Shown: in pieces, positions 32,303 to 43,050 of the stretch
Layout: each line of letters starts with the position of its first letter
Position numbering within the stretch: position 1 is the first letter of the stretch
Assembly (NCBI GenBank): GCA_027569505.1
Contig: JAPDFF010000082.1
Span: 1 to 64,000, forward strand
Length of the DNA: 64,000 nucleotides
Source: Chloridium humicola
Lineage: Eukaryota; Ascomycota; Sordariomycetes; Chaetosphaeriales; Chaetosphaeriaceae
Direction of reading: 5' to 3'
Program-made: the position numbers and the translations under genes
Notes under the pieces: model-generated
The model's input: the letters and a program-made list of their open reading frames with translations, nothing else
The model's database searches: none
What the model was told of the DNA's origin: nothing

Positions 32303-35300
32303 CCGGTTGCTCAGGCACACGCGGCGGCCGCCGCTTCGCAGCGAGATAGCTGCCGGCGCGGGTCGTGAGAAGCGCTTCATGGGCGGCAAAAAGCGTTGCG
32401 CGGGCCTTTTCCGTAACGTTCGTCCTGGTGAGGGTGCGCAGACGGGAGGCATGGCCAGTTATCTCCCTGAAGTCACCCACGGCATCAGCAGATTTGAGAC
32501 CGCGTAGTAACTCCATGGAGGGATGCCGGTCGCCCTGGGTCGCGAGGATGGCTTCGCGGGCCGCGAGGAGCGTGTGTCGGGTTGCGGGTGGTATGACGGC
32601 GTCCTTGGAGAGGCGGAGCAGCTCGGCGGCCTGGTCCAGAACATTCCCAGCAGCGCCGGTGGTAGCAGTGCAATGCTCGGGGTTAATCGGCCGCGGTAGC
32701 TGCGGTAGCTGCGCGTGGGGGTGGCGGGCGTTGGAGGTTCTGAGTTCGGCTTCTTGGGCCGCTATTAATGCTCGGGCCCTTTCCAGGATGGGATCCCTTT
32801 CTAGGATGGTATCCCTTGGACGGGCGGCCTGGGCTACCAGCTCACCCAACGCTGGCTCAACGGGCTGTGCTCGCTGCTGAGCGGGTCGGCCTTGCTCGTG
32901 GATGAACTGGAACTGCTGGTTGTTTGGGAGTCCAGGATTCGCTGGTGGGCTCCTGATCCGGTGCAGTCCGGGCACGCGGAAGTTGGCCGCCCTCGCCATC
33001 ATGGCTGCATACAAGTCTGGGTCATGAACTATAGGGTTAGTTTAATTATAAGACCAGGGTTAAGACTTACGTCGAGGATTCAACTTACTGTCCCCGGGCG
33101 CAGCCCTCACAGGCTGGGGGGCTTGTCCGTTGGCCGGCTGGGGAGCCTGAGCTGGCTGCTGGGGGACTTGTCCGTTGGGCTGCTGAGGAGCCGGAACAGG
33201 TTGTGGAACGCGACGCACTAGATGCAAAGCTTGGGCAAGTTGGTGATAGCCCACTGGCATCTCTGGGGGGAACCTGTTGGGCTGTTGAGGCGGGTTGCTG
33301 GCGGCCTTGCGGCGCTCGTCGTCCTGTTTCACCCTCTCCGAGAAGGCGATGTCCAGCAGGTCTGCGTTGACATCAGGGTTCTCCTCGGCGACCTGTTTGC
33401 GGGCCTCCTGCAGAGCGGCGTTGACCTCGTCCTCGTGTCGCTGCTCCACGCTGTCGAACAAGGGACATTTCCCTCGACTCGCAATCGAAGCCCCATTAGA
33501 TCTGTCGAAGTGAGAGTAGTCGCACGACACGGAGCAGACGTAACACTGGACGTTCCTGCATCCCGGGCGAACGCATGTCATCTTGTTGCAGCCGTTTTCC
33601 TTGATGAATGGAGTTGTGCCTGAGGACGGTCAGCGCAGCTAGAGAATAGAAGGAGACGGAAAAGTGCCTTACATTTGTTGCATTTGCGGATCAGAGCCGC
33701 GGACATGGCCTCCTCGATCTTGTGACGGGCCGAGTGTCCTCGCTCGCGCGAAGCTTCCGCGCAGGACTTGGGGATATGGGTCTCTTCCCGGCAGAGGCGG
33801 CAGCTGACCACACCGCAGGTGTAATTCTCGCAGCGGAACTCCTTGTTGATCTCCACGGGAGGATACTCGGCGGCGTAAGGGCAGAAAGGGCAAGTGGCCA
33901 AGTTCTCGATGCCGGCCATCCGGAGCACGGTTTCCTGTTCCAGGTCATCCAGCGCTGCAATCGTCTTGGCGTCCAGGAACAGCGTCTTTTGGTAAGGCGC
34001 CAGGACTGCGTCGCAGTCGTCGATCGACATGCACTTCAGCTCGTACTTGGAGGAACCGATGGCATTCTCGGCCATGACCCGAGAGCATTTCCGACAAAAC
34101 CAGTGGGCGTCGGCGGCGCAGTGGATCATCCTGTTTCGAGGAAACTCGTGGAAGCAGCATCCACAGTCCTCGAGGGTGCCTTCGGCCTTGGCCGTCTCCC
34201 AGTTCAGCTTTTCTTCCTGGTCCTTCTGCATCTTCTCGAGAGTCCTCTGCTTCTCCTCGAGTTCCTTAGCGGCGCTCGCCTCGCGTGTTCGTAGTGAGTG
34301 CGCGTGCACCGCGTCGAATTCGGCCAAGACGTCCCTCTCCGCTTCCACAGCGCTGCCTCGCATGGCTTGGACTGGGTCGCAGCGTGCGGGGATGGGTCTC
34401 TTGAATCTCGTCAGAGGTCCGTTGCTGGGGTTTGCGCAAGCTTTATCCAAGATCACGTAGGTTGAGTAGAGTTGGTAGTCGTTCTGCTTGAACACGTTTT
34501 CGACGTCTTCAGCGTAGGCAAGAGGAAAGGTAAACTTGAGGAGAGCCTTGCTGGGTGGGCGTCAGCTTTTTGAATGTGCTTTGGTAGTGGGTTTCCAATG
34601 ACGGTGGCACTTACGCGGCCTTGGTGTAGACTCTGACGTAGTCGCGACCTTTACTAGCACGTCGCGGGTCTCTCAGCGCAAACTTCCTCCGCAAATCTTC
34701 CTCTTCATCTTCCGGTTCTGTTTCCGGACGCTTTCGCTTCAGCCGGCTTTGGCGTTTCGGGTACGGCCTGTCCCCGTCCTGTTCGTCCAAGAGATGGTAT
34801 ATGATGCGCTGGCTGTCTCCTCCATGCAGAGCGACCTGACTCTTGAGAAAGTCGAGGCAGATGTCAGGGAAGCACTCCAAGACGGCGTCTTCGCAGCTGG
34901 GCGGCTTGATATTTGGGGCGATCTCCAAGTCGGGCCTGTGGGCGGAAGCCATGGGAGCTGGCTCTTCTGAAGGCCTGATTGTGTGTGTCAGCACGAAGTC
35001 GGGTGGCTCCTCTCGCTCAAACGAGCTGTTGCTGGACGAAAACTGATGTGCCTTGAGTCTGCCAGGCGGTGAATGATGAACTAAATCCAACTTGGTAGAC
35101 TTCCAACAAGAAGATGTGGGAAGAATCTGGCATTGGCAATTGAGATGCTAGAGTTGGATTGGAAGAAGTGGAAAGTTCGGGAAGATGTGAAGCAAGTCGG
35201 GGTGAGTAGTGATGGCTGAAGAATTGTCCGGGAAGGCGTGAGAAATGCCCGAGTACCTGGTATGCTGTGAATTCGGAAATGGGGTGACTTAGATGATCTT

Positions 35301-35541
35301 ACGCACTCATCGAAGAAAACCACAAGTGAGGGAGAACATCCGTCGGTTGGATAGCCTCAAAGACACCGGGGCAACTTTTGGAAGTTGAGAAATAGAGAGA
35401 AAGTCTTGGAAGCACTCACAACTCAAAAAATTGGTCGATGTCCAAGGCCCAGAAGTCGGGTTCGGCATCCAAAGGCGGTGGAGGAGGCGGCGAGGGAGAG
35501 GGAGAGTTGAGGATGATCACAACATCATGTCGGTCGGCCAT
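31497..35541 (-). CDS. RBR (RING-between-RING) E3 ubiquitin ligase, RNF216-like, with Ala/Gln-rich tail
   Basis: Model: exons 35541-35420, 35058-34615, 34550-33673, 33619-33089 and 33028-31497 (TAG), 1,168 residues. Introns 34614-34551, 33672-33620 and 33088-33029 have good signals; the first is 361 bases, long for this genome, so exon 1 is less certain (otherwise start at the ATG near 34949). RBR ligases pass ubiquitin through a Cys on RING2. RING1 starts CGCCFHEFPRNRM near residue 330; the IBR has CPFC, CENYTCG and CRLCREETH; RING2 reads CNKCTTPFIKENGCNKMTC, where the Cys of NGCNKM aligns with the catalytic Cys of parkin. The order and spacing resemble RNF216/TRIAD3. A basic stretch (KRQSRLKRKRP) may be a nuclear signal. 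The last exon encodes Gln/Pro-rich, poly-Ala and Ala-Gln-repeat sequence without known fold. Two in-frame donors 18 bases apart (33088 and 33070) end exon 4. Confidence 0.8.
31660..31720 (-). repeat. Hexanucleotide repeat encoding Ala-Gln
   Basis: Units of about CCTGTG/CCCGTG on the plus strand give alternating Ala-Gln(Arg) on the coding strand, near the end of the RBR gene. More degenerate AQ/AR/AE repeats continue to about 31830. Confidence 0.75.
32270..32299 (-). repeat. (CAG)10 microsatellite encoding poly-Ala
   Basis: Ten uninterrupted CAG units on the plus strand; read on the minus strand in the RBR frame as GCT they give an alanine run. Other AGC/GCA-rich segments nearby (32030-32110) encode more Ala. 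Confidence 0.85.
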
Positions 35542-36845
35542 TCTAAGGCTGCCCGGGGAGAAGCAATATCGAGGCTCGAAATGAGAAAACGAGACGGCAG
35601 TCGACTGCCAGATTTCTCAGAAAAGACAAGGTCCGGAACTGCCCTGGGAATCGGGCGGCGATGTACGAAGCAGGAAAGCAGGTGGGCAAATAGCGAGGAT
35701 GGAGGAGCAGTCGATGGGATCTCGCAGCAGTCGATGAAGGGGTTCTGCTGCCAAGAATGACTGAGGCAAAAGGCGACAAGAGGTGAGGCTGACTGGGTGC
35801 TTGAAACCTTAAATAAGCGACCCGATGAAGGCAGCGCTCATCAATGACAGAAAGAATCGCTCATCAAGGCCCTAACAATGGAAAGCTGCCAGAGTCTCGC
35901 GAGTCAAGGCTGCCCACACCAGGCACCTGAGTCCCGGGACACGCTGGCCAGCGGATGTGCCAGCTGCAGTGCCAACCCCCTTGGCGGTGGCTCGATGCTA
36001 ACTAAACAGACGGGAGGCGAGCGTAATGGGCTGTGGATGGATAGTGGCTGCGCAGAACTGGATGGGTGTCTTTGTTTTCACCTGCGCATTTCTGAATCGT
36101 GCAGTAAATTTGTGTGGTCATGAGACTCCAGTGGCCTCAACTTGGGAAGGTGCTGGCAGCTCTGCTGTTGGAGGTGCGGAAACCCACTTTCACCCAATCG
36201 GGAAATGTTTTTGTGTTGGATCTGTAAAGTACGGATAACGTTACCTGTAATATTTGTATTTAATTGTTGAATCCGAAATACGTTATGGGCCCTGCTCACA
36301 GTCACCTCACGCCAACACCATTCACTTTCAGGCTGCCCTCTCGCAACATGTACCTGACATGAAAATTTACAGCTTCTGTTAGCAGCGGTACCTCATACAG
36401 GTACTTAGACAACCTGAATGTGTTTGCTAGGAGGAGCTGCGCAGGACAGAGAGTTCCGAATCCCCAGGGAGCCCATCTTCAAGACGTGACCAAGCTGAGT
36501 GCCCTTGCGAGGCGATAAACATGGACAACCAAATGCTGCATGAGCCTCTTCCGTAAGTTGATTCGCGCCGCACTGTCTTCGCAATAAATATCAAGTGGAA
36601 ACCAGTGGGAATTTCCCCGGCAAGCTGACTGAACATGCTGAGCTAAGCCATTCCAGCCAACCATGGCCTCCATTTCTTGAACCCTCGTGTCACCCCATGG
36701 GCGGAAGCCAACGCTCTAGAGGTATGTCAGAAGCCTTGCGTTACGCCCGTATCTTCAACATTCGGGCGGTGCAGTAGTGGGCGAATGAGTGCTTTGGCAC
36801 GCCATCAACTCGGCCAAACCAAGAAGCAAAAACCAGTGATACCTA
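35542..36845. other. Region between RBR promoter and RAD4 3' end
   Basis: The part next to 35541 is the RBR promoter. From about 35800 to 36845 only short frames occur on both strands and none shows a family feature. I see no gene. Confidence 0.6.
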
Positions 36846-39821
36846 TCAATCATCCTCCGAATCCGAGACCTCACCATCCTCCTCGTCTTCCTCTTCCGAA
36901 CTCGATGGAACATTACGCCGTCTTCTTCGGCGAGTGTCCCTCGGCTTGGCCTTAGCAGCCGCCTTCCGCTTCGGCCTCGTGCTCATGGCCGATATCGTTG
37001 GCTCAGCAGCCGGGGTGTCTGCACCCTCTCCATGATCAACCTCAAGCCCATCCTCTCCACCATCCTCATCGTCATCAACGACAGGAAAGAACGCCGAACT
37101 TGATGCTGTCGTCTTCTCATGCTCCTCTTCTTCATACCCCTCAGGCAAGAACCCACCACCCATCTCTTCATCCTCGCCATCCCCCCCACCAGCCCCCTCA
37201 TCCCCCACCACAAACCCACCCCCCTCCCCACCCTCCCCCTCCTCCCCCACTCCATCCCCATAATCCCTCCTAATCCTCTCCACGATCCTCAACCCCATCA
37301 CCATCCTCCTCCACACCCCCAACGCCACCCTCCTCCTCTTCTCATCCTCCTTCCTCTCTCTCTCCCTCTCATCCCTCTCCAACTCCTCCATCACCCTCCC
37401 ATACTCCTCCTCCGCCACCACCACCCCCTGAATCACCGGCACCGCCATCCTATTCCCAAACTCAAAATCCACCACCGCCTCCGCGTAATCCACCCCGAGC
37501 CTCTTCGCGACCCTCATCGCGCCCCGGTACGGGACGTGTACGGCTCCCGCGGGGCACATGTGCGCCGCGAACAGATCGATGTTGCCGTATGAGTTTTTGG
37601 GGATGATGCCGTTGCTGATGGGCGGGGGGATGATCCAGTCGGTTTGGGCGTGCGAGTAGAGGGCTTGGAGGACTTTGGCGCCGGTGGCGGCTTCGGCTTC
37701 GGCGATTTCTCGCCGCCGGTTGGTGGTGGCGGCGCGGTAGGGGACGCGCTTGAGGGGTTGTTCGCCTGGTTTGGGGGCGCGGCCTTGTTTGTGCCAGGTT
37801 TCGGCGGATTTGACTTGGACGACGTCCTGGCGGGAGTAGACGGGTTCATCTTCTGGGGTGGGGGTGGAGGGTTTGGATTTGTGTCGGAAGGTTTTGACGG
37901 GCTGGGCGGTGGGGAGGAGGGCTTCCTCGCGTTTGAGGTGGCGGGCGAGGATGAAGTCGGGGGATTGTTTGTAGTATTGGAGGGTTTCTTCGCCTTCTTT
38001 GATTTCTTTCTTTTCGGGCTTGGCGGGCTTGAGGTCGGTCGTGTCTTCAACTTCGTCGGTTTCGGTGATGGGGTGTTTCTGGTTGCCGCGGACATAACCG
38101 CGCATGACAGATTTGAACCAGTCGAACTGGTCGTAGCGCTTGACCTTGCCATGGCGATTGTAAACGGGCAATTTCTCCACGGGCATGCGCATCCCCTTGG
38201 TGCGGCCGGGCAGCGTCTGCCGCTTGAGGTAGCGGACTGTGACGTCCTTGGCTGTTCCGTCCGGGGAGTGGCCGACGACGTAGGCCATGACTTGCTTGGC
38301 CTTGTCTGCCTTCCCGCCGCGCGGTTCCAATGACTCGATGAGCTCTCGATTTGTCCCGATTACAGACTTGACGATCGAATCAATCGGCAGGTACTTGTGG
38401 GTGACTGGTGAGAGCACTTCGGTCCAGTAGTGCGGAAACTCCAGATCCGAGTCATAGACCTTCCCTCTCTTTTGGGGTGCTTGCGGAACCTCAATCGCGA
38501 GGTCATTGTCGCTGTCGTCAGCAAGAAGGTCAACATCTGATGTGTCTTCCACCTGTGTTGCTTTCGAAAGCCTTCTTGAACCTCGACTGGGACCAGCCTT
38601 GGCTGCTTTAGTCCCAATCCCTTTCACAGCAGTTGCCCTTTTCTGAGCACCAGTGTTCAAGTCCTTCTGGGGCGTCTGGCCGGTGCTGAAGCCTTCCTTT
38701 TCAGGATCGGCCTCCTCAAGCTTGTTCCACCCAAAACCTAGGGGCTGAAGGTTGGCGACCAAACGAGCCTCCAATCCCAGCGCTCTGAGCAGAGCCGTAA
38801 ACAGCTGCGCCCCGACATCCCGACTGCCGGCGCATTCCTGCGCGCAATGCCGAAATTCGTCCAAGCTCCGGATCCGTTCCCCAAACCTCTCCTGGTCATG
38901 TTCCTCTTGCTTGAAAGCTTTCACCAAACGATCCAGCCTCTCCAGCGACATGTAGCCCCATTTTCGCAAGCCGGGTGCGGTGACACGGAACCGCTGCTTC
39001 CACCAGGCGGCGATGTACTTCACCAGCCGAAAGACAGGGTCCCCGTGACTCATATCCACAGCGCCCTTTTCCAGACGCTGTGATGCCTCGCCCCAATATC
39101 GAGACTGGCCTGTAGGTGCTTTTCCTTTGCCCTTCACCTTGCCCTTGCCTTTCCCCTTCAACTCTTTCTTCGGCGTCTCCTCCTGCACCTCCAAGCCGCT
39201 GTTCTTCCTCCACCGTTCCACCTCAGCCCACAGCCTCGGCGGAATATGCGACAGCAATATCCCCTGAACCAGTGGATCACAACCCCACAAGTTCCGAATG
39301 GCATTATGCCACATCAGAAGCTGGACATGAACACAATGCGTGGAAATCCTGATCCTGCGCTCCAACTTCGACGGGCCCTTCTTGCCCAACGCATTGGCCA
39401 GCGATATCCTCGTGTCCCGAATGAGAGTCAGCTCGAGGTTTCCAGAGAGGGTCGGCATATCCGGCATGGCCATGTTCAGCGTCTCGACATCTTCAAATTC
39501 GATATCCTCGTCGTCATCATCCTCCTCTTCTAAGGTGGCGTCCACCTTCTGTCGCTTTGCGGCGGGGACATCCTCGAAGTCGGCATCCGAAAAGGAGGTT
39601 AGTGAGCTGTCGTCATCTTGGCTGTCGTCAATTTCGAGGATTGACGAGCCGTTTCGTGTAGAGGAACGCGGAGTGGATGTGGCGTCGAGGTCGTCGAACA
39701 GAGTCGCCTTTCGAGGAGGCGCTATCGGGGTCTTCTGGGACTCTGTCTGCTTGGGTTTGGGTTCATTTTTGGGCGCCGGACTGTTGTCGCGTATCCGCTT
39801 CCGCGGAACATATGGAGGCAT
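36846..39821 (-). CDS. RAD4: RAD4/XPC DNA damage recognition protein
   Basis: A single exon from ATG 39821 to a TGA, 991 residues; the open frame continues upstream only from a GTG. Rad4 (XPC in animals) recognises distorted DNA in global nucleotide excision repair with Rad23. Visible domains: an acidic N-terminus; a transglutaminase-like domain about residues 135-400 and again near 465-600 (PHYWTEVLSPVTHKYLPID is the typical late part), split by Lys/Gly-repeat and Pro/Lys linkers; BHD1 around 620-660 (SPDFILARHLKREEALLP); BHD2 around 660-715 (EPVYSRQDVVQVKSAETWHKQGR); BHD3 around 735-830 (NSYGNIDLFAAHMCPAGAVH, GVDYAEAVVDFEFG). The C-terminus is rich in Gly, Glu and Asp and ends in a basic-then-acidic tail. 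The length exceeds yeast Rad4 (754) because of these linkers. It is head-to-head with the Cuz1-like gene. Confidence 0.93.
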   Translation of the reverse strand: MPPYVPRKRIRDNSPAPKNEPKPKQTESQKTPIAPPRKATLFDDLDATSTPRSSTRNGSSILEIDDSQDDDSSLTSFSDADFEDVPAAKRQKVDATLEEEDDDDEDIEFEDVETLNMAMPDMPTLSGNLELTLIRDTRISLANALGKKGPSKLERRIRISTHCVHVQLLMWHNAIRNLWGCDPLVQGILLSHIPPRLWAEVERWRKNSGLEVQEETPKKELKGKGKGKVKGKGKAPTGQSRYWGEASQRLEKGAVDMSHGDPVFRLVKYIAAWWKQRFRVTAPGLRKWGYMSLERLDRLVKAFKQEEHDQERFGERIRSLDEFRHCAQECAGSRDVGAQLFTALLRALGLEARLVANLQPLGFGWNKLEEADPEKEGFSTGQTPQKDLNTGAQKRATAVKGIGTKAAKAGPSRGSRRLSKATQVEDTSDVDLLADDSDNDLAIEVPQAPQKRGKVYDSDLEFPHYWTEVLSPVTHKYLPIDSIVKSVIGTNRELIESLEPRGGKADKAKQVMAYVVGHSPDGTAKDVTVRYLKRQTLPGRTKGMRMPVEKLPVYNRHGKVKRYDQFDWFKSVMRGYVRGNQKHPITETDEVEDTTDLKPAKPEKKEIKEGEETLQYYKQSPDFILARHLKREEALLPTAQPVKTFRHKSKPSTPTPEDEPVYSRQDVVQVKSAETWHKQGRAPKPGEQPLKRVPYRAATTNRRREIAEAEAATGAKVLQALYSHAQTDWIIPPPISNGIIPKNSYGNIDLFAAHMCPAGAVHVPYRGAMRVAKRLGVDYAEAVVDFEFGNRMAVPVIQGVVVAEEEYGRVMEELERDERERERKEDEKRRRVALGVWRRMVMGLRIVERIRRDYGDGVGEEGEGGEGGGFVVGDEGAGGGDGEDEEMGGGFLPEGYEEEEHEKTTASSSAFFPVVDDDEDGGEDGLEVDHGEGADTPAAEPTISAMSTRPKRKAAAKAKPRDTRRRRRRNVPSSSEEEDEEDGEVSDSEDD

Positions 39822-40248
39822 GATGACTTCCCCTCGGTGTTTGACAGCAGAACATGGCGAAGGAATGCGACAAAGCAGTGGTTTTGACCTGAAGTCGTCG
39901 TCGCGATCCTGGGGTTGTCGTTTGCCTGCCGCGATCGAGACCAGGCAGAAAGGGACCCTAACCCTGCTCTTTCCCCAATGCCAAGCCGCTAAGCCGGAAG
40001 ATCGGCTCCACTGCCCCTTGCCCCGCCGATCTCGCCAGGCTGTCGGTGTCGCGCCTTCGAGATCGTTCCAGGTGAGGCAACCGACCTTCCTCCTGACCAC
40101 TCCCACCGCTTGGTCAGCCACGCTCCCTTCGCCTCGCGGCGCGAAACCAAACCCCAATTCGATCACGCAGCGCGTTGCTACCTAGCCCTTCATTTCCGCC
40201 TCACTCTTTTATTAACAACTCAAGGGACACTCCCTCCCACCGCCCAGC
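39822..40248. promoter_or_regulatory. Divergent promoter region RAD4 / CUZ1-like gene
   Basis: 427 bases separate the two start codons. The RAD4 frame is open through most of it but lacks an ATG, so it is probably leader. No damage-response element could be identified by eye. Confidence 0.5.
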
Positions 40249-41217
40249 ATGTCCTCCCCCAGCCCCCCAAACAACAACAACAACTCCGAAACATCCTACA
40301 TCAAAATGTCCACCACCACCGACAGCCGCGGCACCGACACCTCCCTCATCGGCGCCCATTGTCAATACACCTACTGCAACCAACTCGACTTCCTGCCCTT
40401 CCACTGCCAATCCTGCGCCAAGACCTTCTGCCTGGACCACCGCACGGAGGACTCCCACGCCTGCACCAACCCAGGGGCATGGGCGGCGCGCAAGCGAGCC
40501 GCTGAGCTCGCCACCCCCTCCGCCGGTGAAGGCCGCCGCATGCGCGACATGCTCACACAACCAAAGCCGTGCGCCGACGTCGGGTGCAAGACGACCGTCG
40601 GGACGAGTCTGGTCCCCGGGGTGCATTGCGCAGGGTGCAACCGGGACTACTGCCTGAAGCATCGGCTGCGAGAGGATCACGACTGCAAGAACAAGATACC
40701 TGTTGGCGCGCGGGCGGCGAGCGCGGCGCAGGCGGCGGCGGTGGCGGACGGGGCGAAGAGCGCCCTGGAGCGGTTTCGGCTGTGGGGCGCGGCGAAGAAG
40801 CAGCAGGCGAAGCAGAGTCTGGCGACGCCGGCGCAGAAGCCCAAGGTGGCGCAGATGATCGCGGTGAATAGTCTGAAGAAGACGGCCAAGGGGGATGCGA
40901 AGATTGCGCCCGAGAAGAGGGTGTATTTGTATGTGGAGGCGGAGGCGGCGACGGCGAAAGCGAAGATTCCGAAGGGGGAGTTTTTTTATAACGGGGATTG
41001 GGTCGTGGGGAGGATGTTGGATGCTGCGGCTAGGAGTTTGCAGGTGCAGAATGTCAATAACCAGTCGAGTGCGGAGGAGGATAAGTTAAGGGTGTTTCAT
41101 GTCGAAGGGGGGAGGGTGCTGGAGTTCAATGAGAAGTTGGGGACGGCGCTGCAGAGTGGGAATACGGTTGTATTGTTGAGGGGTATTGGGCCGGCGCAGG
41201 ATCTGATCACGCCGTGA
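40249..41217 (+). CDS. CUZ1: AN1-type zinc-finger protein (Cuz1/ZFAND1-like)
   Basis: A single exon of 322 residues, TGA stop. Cuz1 in yeast and ZFAND1 in animals bring Cdc48/p97 and the proteasome to arsenite-damaged or stress-granule substrates. Two AN1 fingers are visible: the first at about residues 38-75 (CQYTYCNQLDFLPFHCQSCAKTFCLDHR then HAC), the second at about 105-145 (CADVGCKTTVGT, VHCAGCNRDYCLKHR, HDC). A central Ala/Lys-rich helical linker follows. The last 110 residues look like a ubiquitin-like fold (RVYLYVEAEA, FFYNGDWVVGRMLDAAARSL, TVVLLRGI). Two fingers plus C-terminal ubiquitin-like domain fit ZFAND1 better than single-finger yeast Cuz1. An in-frame ATG at 40306 just before the first finger is an alternative start. 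Confidence 0.87.
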   Translation: MSSPSPPNNNNNSETSYIKMSTTTDSRGTDTSLIGAHCQYTYCNQLDFLPFHCQSCAKTFCLDHRTEDSHACTNPGAWAARKRAAELATPSAGEGRRMRDMLTQPKPCADVGCKTTVGTSLVPGVHCAGCNRDYCLKHRLREDHDCKNKIPVGARAASAAQAAAVADGAKSALERFRLWGAAKKQQAKQSLATPAQKPKVAQMIAVNSLKKTAKGDAKIAPEKRVYLYVEAEAATAKAKIPKGEFFYNGDWVVGRMLDAAARSLQVQNVNNQSSAEEDKLRVFHVEGGRVLEFNEKLGTALQSGNTVVLLRGIGPAQDLITP

Positions 41218-41500
41218 GTTAGGCGGAGGAGGATGTTTTGTCTTTATTTCAAGCATAGCGTTTGGGATGGCAGGCCGGCGTTCAGGATAGATGCCGGTTG
41301 GGATGCTTGCGAGCAGCAGCATAGCAATTGCTTGACGTTTTTTATTTTCATTTGATATGGCCGGCCACCATCTCTGTCTCCATCGTAACACATGTGTTTG
41401 GAGCAATGATTCCAATTCCCTGTTAAGAATGGCGATGATCAAACCAGTGTATACAGTACACAGTCACAAAATGCCCCCAACTCCAACCCCCACCTCTCCC

Positions 41501-42492
41501 CTACTCCTTCTTCTCCTTCGGCCTCTCACTCAACTGCTTCTCCCTCCCAATCAGCGGCGCATTGCCCACCGCCTCATGCCCACCAACCACCTCGAACCCC
41601 TTATGGAACATCCACTCCACTGCGTTCTCAACCGGCTTGTCAAAGATCGCCGGCAAGAACGGCACCACACTCAACCCCAACCCAATCGGCCCCCAAGTCC
41701 GCACCTTCACATTCTTCACATCCTTCATCGCCCGCCCGCTATACTTCACAATACTATGAATAGTAAACGCCGGCAACCCCATACTCGCCAAACTCTGAAA
41801 AATCCCCCTCTGTAGCATCACTGTCCTGTAGTCCTCCAGGGGCGTGATCTTCCCCGGCGTCGCCGGCTCCTTCTTCACGCCCCCCATCTCGGCATCAGTG
41901 ATCCCCAGGATCTGCTGCTGCCGCGTCGTGAGCTCGATGTGCGGGTTCAGCACGCGCTGGTTGTGCCAGTAGGACTTGTACCCCTCGTAGCCGACGTCGC
42001 CGAGGATGTAGACCCACGAGACGCCGTAGGCGCCGCGGACCAGCCAGGGGTGGGCGACGGGGCGGAACGACTCGCCGATATCCGAGGTGTAGGCGACGTA
42101 GCGGTGGGCCGAGAGGAGGATCGTGCGGAAGCGGGAGGCGTAGGCGGCGTAGCGGACGTTGGATTCTGTGGAGGGGGGGGCGCTGTTGAGGGGGAGGGTG
42201 GGTTAGGGGAGGAAGATAGGTGGGTGGGGGGGAAGGGGTCGAGGGCGGGCACGTACTAGCCCTCGACGAGCTCGTCGTAGAAGTTGGCTTCTTTGTCGGT
42301 CTTTTCGACAATTTGTTGGAGCTTGGGTGGGAGCTTCTGGGCAGGGGGGAGGTTGTTGGCGTCGGGGCTGGTGCCTGCCTTCTTCACCTCGGTGGGCGCG
42401 GTCGTGGGCGGCGGCAGAGGGGCCTTGGAGGCGTCATTCTGGGGAGCTGCCGGCGACGTCGGCTTGTCTGGGCTGCTGCCGAATGGCCACAT
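41501..42492 (-). CDS. MTP18: Mitochondrial fission process protein 1 (MTP18) family
   Basis: Exons 42492-42257 and 42182-41501 (TAG) give 305 residues. The 74-base intron uses GTACGT and CAG, and the split codon TA|C restores a tyrosine, removing what would be a stop. MTP18/MTFP1 is an inner-membrane protein that affects mitochondrial division. The family core begins after a Pro-rich N-terminus of about 75 residues: ESNVRYAAYASRF, then HRYVAYTSDIGESFRP, HPWLVRGAYGVSWVYILGDVGYEGYK, and later a conserved RGIFQSLASMGLPAFTIHS and TWGPIGLGLSVVPFLPAIFDKPVENAVE. Three or four hydrophobic segments fit the known topology. The ATG at 42492 opens MWPFGSS. It is head-to-head with ATP19, another mitochondrial gene. 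Confidence 0.9.
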
Positions 42493-43050
42493 GTTGCGAT
42501 TGTGTCTGAAAGCTGGAGGTGAAGTTGGGGTTGTTGGGTGAAGGTGTTAATGGTCCACGCGAATTGGTGTTGCCCCGCGTGTCAGCTCCCAGTCGGGTAT
42601 GATCGGGACAGATTCGGGAGAGGAGCTCAATGTGAGAGACGGCTGCTTTGGGTGAAGAAACGTCAAAATTGCTTGATTCGCTGCCTGATCTATTTATTTC
42701 GCGCTCGCAGGCGGCTGAGTCGCGGCAACCTCCAAATGGACCCGATCTCCCTCGTCTCCGCGGTTCTTTGGTGACGTAGTTCGACACCCGCTTCTCCACC
42801 ACTTGGCGATAAGAGATCCCCATCGGTTGAAACGCGCTTGGCATCTGGGCCGCATCCTCCTCCCCGCCTGCTTAGCTAAGGCAAAGGCGGTCTGTGCTCA
42901 GCTCATCCCATTGCACCCTGGCAAAATTTCGGGACTTCAGGAACGGAGCTTGACGTCCTGCGACACTTTTCAGCTTTTGCCCGCCAGACCCCAGACTCCC
43001 AAACAGCACCACATCGTCCACCTCGGTCCCCCTGCCTCACCGTCGTCACC
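42493..43050. promoter_or_regulatory. Divergent promoter region MTP18 / ATP19
   Basis: 558 bases between the starts of two mitochondrial genes transcribed away from each other. Shared control is plausible but no defined motif was found. Confidence 0.5.
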
